Assembly: GCF_003390395.1 (NCBI RefSeq) | Contig: NZ_QUOV01000001.1 | Span: forward strand, 2,356,001 to 2,420,000 | Source: Thalassotalea euphylliae | GTDB taxonomy: Bacteria; Pseudomonadota; Gammaproteobacteria; Enterobacterales; Alteromonadaceae | Direction of reading: 5' to 3' | DNA: 64,000 bases | In this document: piece by piece, positions 55,880 to 64,000 of the stretch | Numbering within the stretch: the stretch's first letter is position 1 | Layout: every line of letters starts with the position of its first letter | Translations under genes and position numbers: made by a program | Notes under the pieces: model-generated | What the model saw: only the letters and a program-made list of their open reading frames with translations | The model's database searches: none | Told to the model about the DNA's origin: nothing

Positions 55880-57361
55880 CTACAACCAGTAATTTAGCTG
55901 TACAGACAATAGATGAACGTTAGTATCATAGTCAGCGGTTAAATTAGCGTTGGTTATACGCTGATCTTGCACATTGTATTCAAATTCATTGATGCTAGTG
56001 TCTTTCATCCACATATAGCCATAGGCTAAGTCTAACGTCCAATCACTATTTAGTTGCCAGTTGCCACCAATCGTCCACCAAATTCGATCATCAGTTGGAA
56101 TACGTGCAGTTCTTCGCTCTTGTGGAATTGGGCTAGTGTCATATGCCACACCCGTTTTCAATTTGACCTTAGGCGACCACTGGTAGGTTACTCCTAGCGC
56201 TAATGCAAAAGTGTCTTCCCACTTTTCTGGTATATAAGCAATGTAGCCATCTTCATTTAAGTCAGCCTCAGTTACTTGCGAAATAGGGCCAGTTTCTTGT
56301 TCGCTAATGATGCTGATATTGTCAAACTCGCTCCAATCCATCCATTGCAATGATGCTTGTACCGATAGTTCAGGAGACAAGACTTGATCAACACTAATTG
56401 AAAAATTTTGTGGCAGGGTTAAGTCCATTTGCGCCGCTTCTTTTTCAAGCGGTGACGAAGCCAATAAGCCAGTGTTTAAATCAACGGCTGGTAACTCTGG
56501 AGCAACGACAAATAAATCATCATGCCCTCCAGCTGCCGCGCCAACAATAGGCACATTAGTAATTTCAAAATCATTTGCTAAGGTCAAATCAATTGCGGAG
56601 TTGTAAACAAAAGCGATACTGGTTTCACGACTTGGCTGCCATAGTGCTCCTAATGTGGCACTGACTGCCCAGTCGCTGCTATCTAGCTCATATTGAATAT
56701 CGCAGTAGTTACTGTTGTGAACATCACCTAACCCCAATGGCGCATAGGCAGCATTAATAAAGTCTTCATTTTCACAAAGGCCACCGATATCTTTAAAGGC
56801 GGTTAAGCGCCCTTCGGCATACGAAATGCTAATACCAAGGCCTACCGAGAACTGCTCGGAAACTTGATACGCGAGTGTTGGCTGTAAACTGATAATGGTT
56901 AGTTCAGTGTCTTGTGCGAAGTTTCGGCCTATAAAGTTTTCGTCGTAAGTACTTGAAATTGCGGCAGGAGCATATAGACCTACACCCCATGCCCATTCAT
57001 CGTTAATCGGTGAGGCATAAAATGCATATGGCACCACCTCACTAATATCAAAGTCACCGCTGGTTTCTCCAGAAACAGGCTGACCAAGTACGTTGGTGGC
57101 CGACACATTAGAATATTCAGACTGACCAAAGATATAACCACCACCGATGGATAAGCTAGCACCTGGCAGTTTTGTTAACCCAGCAGGATTGGAATACAAG
57201 ATAGAAGCATCTTCAACTACCGCACCACGCCCTGCATAAGCATTGCCCATGCTACTAGTTGATTGTTCATAAATTTTAAAGCCTGCGGCTTGGGTAATTT
57301 GAGAAAATGAAGATGAAAGAAGAAGAGAACTAATAATTATTGATAATTTTTTATACTGCAT
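55880..57361 (-). CDS. FadL/OmpP1-type long-chain fatty acid outer-membrane channel
   Basis: Outer-membrane beta-barrel of 493 residues. The signal peptide is about 1-25 (LLLSSSFSQITQA, AG). The N-terminal hatch starts with the family hallmark AGFKIYEQSTSSMGNAYAGR, followed by VEDASILYSNPAGLTKLPG, both typical of FadL/TodX. The barrel ends VHLLSVQLNYWL with an aromatic-rich last strand. It probably imports fatty acids or hydrophobic compounds. Confidence 0.93.
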   Translation of the reverse strand: MQYKKLSIIISSLLLSSSFSQITQAAGFKIYEQSTSSMGNAYAGRGAVVEDASILYSNPAGLTKLPGASLSIGGGYIFGQSEYSNVSATNVLGQPVSGETSGDFDISEVVPYAFYASPINDEWAWGVGLYAPAAISSTYDENFIGRNFAQDTELTIISLQPTLAYQVSEQFSVGLGISISYAEGRLTAFKDIGGLCENEDFINAAYAPLGLGDVHNSNYCDIQYELDSSDWAVSATLGALWQPSRETSIAFVYNSAIDLTLANDFEITNVPIVGAAAGGHDDLFVVAPELPAVDLNTGLLASSPLEKEAAQMDLTLPQNFSISVDQVLSPELSVQASLQWMDWSEFDNISIISEQETGPISQVTEADLNEDGYIAYIPEKWEDTFALALGVTYQWSPKVKLKTGVAYDTSPIPQERRTARIPTDDRIWWTIGGNWQLNSDWTLDLAYGYMWMKDTSINEFEYNVQDQRITNANLTADYDTNVHLLSVQLNYWL

Positions 57362-57999
57362 AAATTGTTGTAATACTGTTGTAATGCAATTTCATCTTAT
57401 ATCTGATGAATAATATTTCAAACAACTATTTATACTATTTGAACGATAATTAATATTTACGAACAATATGTAGCCATATTGTATTTTCGTTATTCAAGCT
57501 CATTCGACAAAGTATAGTACTAGCAAGTAAAGATTATTTTTTATGCTTTATAAACAACACATTATTGTATATTAAATACACTCACCTTTATTTTTAGTGA
57601 GCTCTGGGAACTACAAAATCAATGCGTAAAATCTTTAAATTAAATGGGCAATTACAACGTTAATGAGTTATTAAAAATGTAGTTACAAGTTTAAACCTGT
57701 TCAACTTTTATGCATAAAACACACTGTAAATCGAATATTTATTCATCAGCTGCATTAAGAAAATCAAAGTGAGAAAACCTAAAAAGAAATAACCTCAAGT
57801 GAGGTAAACTAGGGTGTAGGATTTATGGTTAACTACTGAAAGTAATAAGCACTCATGAATTGCAATTGGGTTAATTTCAACCCTGATATCGCTATGTCGA
57901 GTAGGCTTTAAGCCCCAGCTTTGCGTAAAACTGAGACTTAAAGGGGATTAGTAAAACTTAGCGATTGCTAACTTTTACTAGATAAGCGTGATGATTCAC
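57362..57999. other. Gap between fadL-type and pyrD genes
   Basis: About 640 AT-rich bases with no gene recognised. One short palindrome, ACCTCA-AG-TGAGGT, is at 57792-57805, and a loose hairpin with CTTTAAG/CTTAAAG is near 57907-57942. Confidence 0.55.
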
Positions 58000-59010
58000 T
58001 TATAACGCATCAACAATATCTTTAACCAGTTTGGGCCCTTCATAGATAAAGCCAGTATAGACTTGAACCAACGAAGCTCCTGCGGCAAGCTTTTCTTTGG
58101 CATCTTCAGCTGATTGAATACCACCAACACCAATAATAGGTAACTGCCCTTCTAAAGCTTGCGACAATTGCTTAATAACAATCGTGCTTTGTTCTTTGAC
58201 TGGAGCGCCGCTTAAACCGCCTTGCTCATCGCCATGTGGCAAATGCGCAACTTTATCACGAGCAAGCGTGGTATTAGTCGCAATGACCGCATCAATATCA
58301 TTCGCTTTTAAGCAGTCAGCAATACCCTCAACTTCTTCTTGCGTTAAATCTGGTGCAATTTTTACTGCAACTGGCACATATTTACCGTATTGCTCAGCAA
58401 GCGATTTTTGCTCAACTTTTAAAGCCGCAAGTAACTCATTTAACGCTTCACCATATTGTAATGAGCGCAGACCTGGCGTATTTGGCGAAGAAATATTAAC
58501 GGTAATATAACTGGCATAGTCATACACCTTACGCATACAGTGAATGTAATCATCTTTCGCATTTTCTTCTGGTGTATCTTTGTTTTTACCAATATTAATG
58601 CCTAAAACGCCTTTGAAATTAGCTTTTCGCACTTGCTCTACTAAGTAATCAACACCTTTGTTGTTAAAGCCCATACGATTAATCACAGCATTAGCTTCTT
58701 CTAACCGAAAGATACGTGGTTTAGGGTTACCCGGTTGAGGTCTAGGCGTAATCGTACCAATTTCTACAAAGCCAAACCCCATCGCAGCAAAGGCTTGAAT
58801 ACATTCGCCGTTTTTATCAAGACCGGCAGATAAACCTACCGGGTTAGGAAAACGAATGCCCATCACTTCCACTGGCTTATCTTGCACAGTTTGTTTGTAT
58901 ACGGCTTTTAATGGTGAGTTTCCGGTTACATGCAACCCTTTGATTGTGAAGTTGTGAATAGCTTCTGGATCAAATTGAAACATCATCTTTCGAATCGCCG
59001 AATACAACAT
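58000..59010 (-). CDS. pyrD: Dihydroorotate dehydrogenase (quinone), class 2
   Basis: Membrane-associated FMN enzyme of 336 residues that oxidises dihydroorotate in pyrimidine synthesis. The ATG at 59010 ([20 protein letters not shown]) has GAGGA upstream; a longer frame to 59070 would run into the neighbouring terminator. Family motifs are [47 protein letters not shown] and [17 protein letters not shown] with the catalytic Ser. The FMN phosphate site is [13 protein letters not shown]. Confidence 0.97.
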   Translation of the reverse strand: MLYSAIRKMMFQFDPEAIHNFTIKGLHVTGNSPLKAVYKQTVQDKPVEVMGIRFPNPVGLSAGLDKNGECIQAFAAMGFGFVEIGTITPRPQPGNPKPRIFRLEEANAVINRMGFNNKGVDYLVEQVRKANFKGVLGINIGKNKDTPEENAKDDYIHCMRKVYDYASYITVNISSPNTPGLRSLQYGEALNELLAALKVEQKSLAEQYGKYVPVAVKIAPDLTQEEVEGIADCLKANDIDAVIATNTTLARDKVAHLPHGDEQGGLSGAPVKEQSTIVIKQLSQALEGQLPIIGVGGIQSAEDAKEKLAAGASLVQVYTGFIYEGPKLVKDIVDAL

Positions 59011-59070
59011 GGTTTTCCTCTTGTTTAAGTTATGAGTTAAGTTATAAATTAAATTATGAATTAAATACAA

Positions 59071-59095
59071 AAAGTCCCTGCTTAGCAGGGACTTT
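59071..59095 (-). terminator. Terminator after the glutamate dehydrogenase gene
   Basis: AAAGTCCCTGC (59071-59081) pairs with GCAGGGACTTT (59085-59095) across TTA; on the minus strand the hairpin is followed by a T run. It lies between the gdh stop (59112) and the pyrD start. Confidence 0.92.
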
Positions 59096-59111
59096 AATAG
59101 ATTAACTTGGC

Positions 59112-62100
59112 TTACGCCGCGCTATGTAAACTTAGTAGCATTAATTCTCTTAATGCGACTGAGAACTTAGCAAATTCATGCGTTGGCGACATTCTAAAGT
59201 CAGCCAAGATATGACGCCAGCGCTCAAGTGGTTGTGCGCTCTGTTCAAACCACTGCTCAAGCAAATCATCTGAGTTTTTGCTCTTAGCATCTACTTTCAA
59301 GGCGACAATAGTAATAGCTCGCTGCTGCCAGTCAAGTTCTTCTCTAAATGACGCTCTTGCCAGTGCTTGCCAGTGGTTAGCAACAGGCTGTGCAGTGATC
59401 TGATCTAAGAACCAATGTAGGTCTAATCGGTCACCAAGCTTGAAGTAAAGCTCTGCAACAAACTCAATCGAGCGACCATCAATTGCAGCAATCTCTGCAA
59501 TATCCATTACTGAGAACAATGTACTTAGCTGTGAAATACGCTTAGCTGTTTTCTTCGGCACACCTGATTTAACTAAACCAGACTCAACGTGTACCAACTG
59601 CTCTACTTCATCAGCAGCCATGTATTTGCTTAAGTTTTTCGCTAATGCATCAAACGTTGGACGATAGAAATCAATCGCTTGTTGAATATCCATGCCCTTG
59701 TCACGGTGTCTCAAGAACCAGCGCGTTGCGCGACGAACATTGCGACGCAGTTGGAACAACATTTCAGTTTGCACAGACGTTTCAATTTTGTTGTCTAACG
59801 CGGCAATGTCTTGCCATACTGCGCCCATTTCAAATACTTCACTTGCCATGGTGTAGCAATTAGCAACTTCAGCAACACTTGCGCCAGTTTCTTCCTGCAT
59901 ACGGTTTACGAAGTTAAAGCCCATGTCGTTGCCAAGCTTGTTAGCAAGTTTAGTGGCAATAATTTCAGCGCGTAGCGGGTGATCTTGCATTTGCGCACTG
60001 TATTTTTCTTGTAATAGACCAGGGAATGCACCAATCAGTAAGCGATCGTGATATGGGTTACTAGTGATTTCTTCACAAACTAAGTCTTCTTTTAATACCA
60101 TTTTGCTGTAAGCAAGCAGTACTGAAAGTTCTGGACGTGTAAGACCATTACCTTGCGCTAGGCGCTCAGCAATTTCGTCATCATTTGGAATAAACTCTAA
60201 AGCGCGATCAAGTTTGCCATCACGCTCTAATTCGTGAATAAAGCGAGTTTGCTCTTTTAATTGATCAGCGCCGCGCATTGCCGTAATAGATAATGAGTGA
60301 GTTTGGTCGTAACAGTCTTTCAACACGATTTCTGATACTTCATCAGTCATGTCATAAAGTAACTTGTTACGCTGTTTAACAGTCAAGTCACCGCTTTGTA
60401 CTAAACCGTTAAGCAGAATTTTGATATTGACTTCGTTATCCGAACAATCTACACCACCAACGTTATCAACAGAGTCTGCATTAATTCGGCCACCATTAGC
60501 TGCGTATTCAATACGGCCAAGCTGAGTTAAACCCAAGTTACCACCTTCACCTACAACTTTAGCTTGCAGCTCGCTGCCGTTGATACGCAATGCGTCGTTA
60601 GCACGGTCACCTACTTCTAAATGAGTCTCGCCACTGCCTTTAACATAAGTACCAATACCACCATTCCAAAGTAAGTCGACCTTCATTTTTAAAATGGCTT
60701 TAATTAAGTCGTTCGGCGCCATGCTTTGCTTTTGCGTGCCGATCATTTTCTTAATTTGCGGTGTAAGCTTAATTGATTTCGCTGCGCGGCTGAAAATACC
60801 ACCGCCTTCAGAAATCAACTCTTTGTTGTAATCTTCCCACGTACAACCTGGCATGTTGAACAAGCGCTCACGCTCTTTGTAAGTCGGTGCTGCAACAGGA
60901 TCTGGGTCGATAAAGATATGCATATGGTTAAACGCAGCTTGTAAGCGAATGTGCTTAGATAACAGCATACCGTTACCAAATACGTCACCTGCCATGTCAC
61001 CGACACCAATCGCTGTAAAATCAGTTGTTTGGCAGTCAATATCCATTTCGCGGAAGTGACGCTTAACCGATTCCCAAGCACCTTTTGCAGTAATACCCAT
61101 GCCTTTATGGTCGTAACCGACACTGCCACCTGAAGCGAAAGCATCACCCATCCAGAAGTTGTAGTCATCAGAGATACCGTTAGCGATATCTGAGAAGGTT
61201 GCAGTACCTTTGTCTGCTGCAACGACTAAATATGGGTCATCTTCGTCATGGCGAACAACATCAATTGGCGGAATGATATCGCCCTTGATGATGTTGTCTG
61301 TGATATCTAATAAACCGCGAATGAAGGTTTTATAACACTCTTGACCCGCTTCAAAGATTTCTTGTCGGGTACCACCTAGTGGTAATTGTTTACAAACAAA
61401 ACCACCTTTCGCACCAACAGGCACAATCACAGTATTTTTAACTTGCTGCGCTTTTACTAAGCCTAAAACTTCAGTACGGAAATCTTCGCGGCGGTCAGAC
61501 CAACGCAAACCACCACGAGCCACTTTACCACCGCGTAAGTGAACACCTTCAACTTGCGGTGAGTAAACAAAAATCTCAAATTTAGGCATAGGTAGCGGCA
61601 TTTCTGAGATTTCTTCAGGTAAAATTTTGAATGAGATATAAGACTTTTCTTGCCCACTCGCATTTTTCTGGAAGTAGTTTGTTCGAATGGTCGCATTAAT
61701 CATTTCAACGAAACGACGAATAATACGGTCGTCATCAAGATTAGCGACGTTATCTAGTGACTGTTCAATGTCATCAAGTACCTTGTTAACTGCTTTTTCA
61801 GTGCGCTTTGCACTCGGGCTAAAGCGTAAGTTAAACAGCTTAACCAATAGTTCAGCTAAATTAGGGTAACGAGCAAAGGTGTCTTCCACATAACTTTGAC
61901 TAAATGTACCGCCAATTTGGCGTTCATATTTCGCGAAAGCACGAATGATTGATACTTCACGACCTGCTAGCCCTGCACCTAGAATCAAACGGTTGAAGCC
62001 ATCGTCTTCTAACTGCCCTGCCCATACTTTTGCAAAAGCATCTTGGAATAACATTTGAACTTGTTCTAAGTTGAAAGCGCGATCGCCAGTTAACAACATC

Positions 62101-63950
62101 GAAAAGTCTAGAATCCAACAAGTTTCACCGTCTGCAGTACGAATGGCATATGGGCTTTCACCGATAACACGTAAACCAAAGTTTTCCAACATAGGTAGCA
62201 CGTCAGACAAATGTAACGGCTCACCTTTGTGGAATAGTTTTAATTTAACAAAACGGCTACCCGACTTTTCTTCTTGTGGTTGGTAGAACAGCATCTCTAG
62301 TGGACAGCTTTCACATACCGATTCTAATTTCTCGATATCAACAATCGCTGTACCTGGCATCACTTCATCTTTATAAGATTGCGGGAATGCAGAATATTTG
62401 CGGCTTAATGCCTTGCCAACCGACTCACCTTTATGAGAATTCAACAAGGCCGATAATTTGTCATCCCAACTGCGGGCCGCTTCATTCAAGTTCTTTTCAA
62501 TTTCTTTCACGTTGATATCTGCTTTTGTGTGATCGACACGGACAATGTAGTGAGTTCTTGCTTGTACTGATTCTGAGAAGTAAGTGTTAAATTCAACTTC
62601 TTCTTTGCTGCCAAAAGCATCACTTAATAGCTGCTGCGTTTGAATTCTTAGTTTTGTGTTGTAACGCTCTCTTGGTACATACACCATGCATGAATAGAAA
62701 CGTGAAAAAGCATCACGGCGCACAAACAAGCCAGTATAGTCACGCTCCTGCATCTGCAAGATGCCTTTTACGTTTTGCAGTAACTCGGCAACGCTTGACT
62801 GCAAAATTTCATCACGTGGATAGGTTTCCAAAATATTGATCAATGTTTTATATGCATGTGAACCTGGAGCAAAACCTGATAATTCACAGACACCGGCAAC
62901 TTTTGACTTAATTAATGGTAAATCTAACGCGCTGTTGGTGTAGTAGGCTGAGCCAAATAGCCCGATAAAGCGCTCTTCACCAACAACGTTACCTTTTGCA
63001 TCAAAGCGCTTAATACCGATGTAATCTAAGTGGGCTGGACGGTGTACGCGTGAGCGTGAATTCGTTTTTGTCAAAATAAGTAAGCTATCACCTAACGCAA
63101 CTTCTCTAGCGGTTTCGCTTAACGTTGAGATCAAGCGTTGTTCAGTGCCTTTTGAGTTTTTCATCAAGCCTAGGCTTGAATCGACATTAGCTGCAAGCGC
63201 CATGTCCCCTTTTAACGTTTTAATGTCGTAAGAGCGGTAGCCCATCAAGGTAAAATGATTGTTTGCAATCCACTCTAAAAACTCTAATGAATCCTGCTTT
63301 TCTTGATCAGAGCAAGGCACTTTTGCTTTTTTAACATCAGCTACAACTGATTGCAGCTTTTTCAACATTGGTTGCCAATCAGAAACCGTTAAGGAAATGT
63401 CGCTGACAACTGAATGTAAGTCTTCGGCGATCGCAGTAAGCACCGCGCTGTCGTCTTGACGATCAATCTCGATGAAGAATACTGTCTCAACTTTGCTACC
63501 TCTAAGCTTCTTGTCCACTGAAGCGCCGAGTTGTTTAATTTGGTTTTTCGCGTCACGCACTACTTGCATTGGCGTGTTGATCATTAAGTGCGGCGATACG
63601 CCTTGACGATTTAGTGCAATTCTTAATGAATCTACTAAAAACGGCATGTCGGCGACAATAACTTCGATAATCGTATGGCTTGATTTCCAGCCATGTTTAG
63701 CCACTTCTGGGTTAAACACTTTGATCACTGGGCTATCATCTTGATGGCCGTTTAATGAATTCCATAAACTCATAGTGGCACCATACATGTCACTATCATT
63801 ACGGTTGGCAAGGTCAGTGGTGGAGATATTACCGTAAAGTAAATGAGCGAATTGCTCGACTAGGCCTGCTGTTTCTGCTGGGACTTTTTGTTGAATAGAT
63901 TGAGCTACGTTTGTTAATAAAACTGAGGGTAAACCGTCTACGAACGCCAT
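59112..63950 (-). CDS. gdhB: NAD-dependent glutamate dehydrogenase, 180-kDa type
   Basis: Cytoplasmic catabolic enzyme of 1612 residues that deaminates glutamate to 2-oxoglutarate with NAD. This is the large Bac_GDH (GDH-2) family, where about 1600 residues is normal. The N-terminal half (to about 700) holds ACT-like regulatory regions. The catalytic core has [39 protein letters not shown] with its conserved Lys, and [20 protein letters not shown], then a Rossmann NAD site ([17 protein letters not shown]). The ATG at 63950 has AAGGAAA upstream. The gene is complete and uninterrupted. Confidence 0.97.
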   Translation of the reverse strand: MAFVDGLPSVLLTNVAQSIQQKVPAETAGLVEQFAHLLYGNISTTDLANRNDSDMYGATMSLWNSLNGHQDDSPVIKVFNPEVAKHGWKSSHTIIEVIVADMPFLVDSLRIALNRQGVSPHLMINTPMQVVRDAKNQIKQLGASVDKKLRGSKVETVFFIEIDRQDDSAVLTAIAEDLHSVVSDISLTVSDWQPMLKKLQSVVADVKKAKVPCSDQEKQDSLEFLEWIANNHFTLMGYRSYDIKTLKGDMALAANVDSSLGLMKNSKGTEQRLISTLSETAREVALGDSLLILTKTNSRSRVHRPAHLDYIGIKRFDAKGNVVGEERFIGLFGSAYYTNSALDLPLIKSKVAGVCELSGFAPGSHAYKTLINILETYPRDEILQSSVAELLQNVKGILQMQERDYTGLFVRRDAFSRFYSCMVYVPRERYNTKLRIQTQQLLSDAFGSKEEVEFNTYFSESVQARTHYIVRVDHTKADINVKEIEKNLNEAARSWDDKLSALLNSHKGESVGKALSRKYSAFPQSYKDEVMPGTAIVDIEKLESVCESCPLEMLFYQPQEEKSGSRFVKLKLFHKGEPLHLSDVLPMLENFGLRVIGESPYAIRTADGETCWILDFSMLLTGDRAFNLEQVQMLFQDAFAKVWAGQLEDDGFNRLILGAGLAGREVSIIRAFAKYERQIGGTFSQSYVEDTFARYPNLAELLVKLFNLRFSPSAKRTEKAVNKVLDDIEQSLDNVANLDDDRIIRRFVEMINATIRTNYFQKNASGQEKSYISFKILPEEISEMPLPMPKFEIFVYSPQVEGVHLRGGKVARGGLRWSDRREDFRTEVLGLVKAQQVKNTVIVPVGAKGGFVCKQLPLGGTRQEIFEAGQECYKTFIRGLLDITDNIIKGDIIPPIDVVRHDEDDPYLVVAADKGTATFSDIANGISDDYNFWMGDAFASGGSVGYDHKGMGITAKGAWESVKRHFREMDIDCQTTDFTAIGVGDMAGDVFGNGMLLSKHIRLQAAFNHMHIFIDPDPVAAPTYKERERLFNMPGCTWEDYNKELISEGGGIFSRAAKSIKLTPQIKKMIGTQKQSMAPNDLIKAILKMKVDLLWNGGIGTYVKGSGETHLEVGDRANDALRINGSELQAKVVGEGGNLGLTQLGRIEYAANGGRINADSVDNVGGVDCSDNEVNIKILLNGLVQSGDLTVKQRNKLLYDMTDEVSEIVLKDCYDQTHSLSITAMRGADQLKEQTRFIHELERDGKLDRALEFIPNDDEIAERLAQGNGLTRPELSVLLAYSKMVLKEDLVCEEITSNPYHDRLLIGAFPGLLQEKYSAQMQDHPLRAEIIATKLANKLGNDMGFNFVNRMQEETGASVAEVANCYTMASEVFEMGAVWQDIAALDNKIETSVQTEMLFQLRRNVRRATRWFLRHRDKGMDIQQAIDFYRPTFDALAKNLSKYMAADEVEQLVHVESGLVKSGVPKKTAKRISQLSTLFSVMDIAEIAAIDGRSIEFVAELYFKLGDRLDLHWFLDQITAQPVANHWQALARASFREELDWQQRAITIVALKVDAKSKNSDDLLEQWFEQSAQPLERWRHILADFRMSPTHEFAKFSVALRELMLLSLHSAA

Positions 63951-64000
63951 GTCGCTTTCCTTTTGGATAAAACGAATTGAGTAATTGTTGTGTTTTTTTA

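Noticed and set aside
57792..57805. ACCTCA-AG-TGAGGT as a MerR-type (SoxR/CueR) operator
   Set aside because: The palindrome is too short, lies between no suitable -35 and -10 elements, and no MerR gene or target is nearby.

Overview
The window is a stretch of marine gammaproteobacterial chromosome, most likely from the Alteromonadales and closest in flavour to Colwelliaceae/Thalassotalea. The basis is the moderate-to-low GC, the conserved blocks ccoNOQP-fixH-ccoIS-(TauE/SafE)-fnr-uspE-ttcA, yafS/gloB/mltD and NAD-GDH/pyrD, the very large NAD-dependent glutamate dehydrogenase, and CtlX, AGCS and Tsx-type genes. No species is claimed.

Layout. 1-4.1 kb is an accessory patch: the 3' part of an IS4-family transposase, a GNAT acetyltransferase, a PspB-like small membrane protein, a complete IS110-family element (about 2177-3371) and a stand-alone protein resembling domain III of EF-Tu. 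4.1-9.8 kb holds an MddA-type methyltransferase, a LysR regulator, a haloalkane dehalogenase, a DUF1223 protein and a YafS-type methyltransferase. 9.9-13.7 kb has gloB, mltD, a LysE-type exporter and a lipoprotein. 14.0-25.2 kb is the cbb3 oxidase region: structural genes ccoNOQP (ccoQ only 57 codons), an inserted BRO-N gene, then fixH, the copper ATPase ccoI, ccoS, a TauE/SafE protein, Fnr, UspE and TtcA. 25.4-27.5 kb is a purine permease plus Tsx-like porin pair. 27.9-42.8 kb carries Bax, membrane proteins, DUF1415, an Atm1-type ABC exporter, a thioesterase, a MAPEG/TetR pair, RibA, UvrB, a MATE exporter and an S9 peptidase. 43.4-44.0 kb has four identical tRNA-Asn genes. 44.1-49.3 kb is nitrogen metabolism: Lrp/AsnC regulator, CtlX hydrolase, AGCS symporter, AsnB. 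49.4-54.7 kb is an RND efflux operon with its TetR repressor. The end holds a coiled-coil membrane protein, a FadL-type channel, PyrD and the 1612-residue NAD-glutamate dehydrogenase.

The most interesting reading is the IS110 element. Its 220-bp left end folds by eye into a bridge RNA (5' stem-loop, target-binding loop, donor-binding loop). All four guide segments can be matched, with stated imperfections, to the element ends and flanks around a CT core at 2177-2178 and 3370-3371, so element boundaries and the target site can be proposed from sequence alone. Other points are the EF-Tu domain III-only gene whose stop lies 5 bp from the insertion, a BRO-N gene splitting the cbb3 cluster, in-frame tandem repeats in two enzymes, a 28-bp palindromic TetR operator, an inverted pair of DnaA-box-like sites, and several unassigned inverted repeats.
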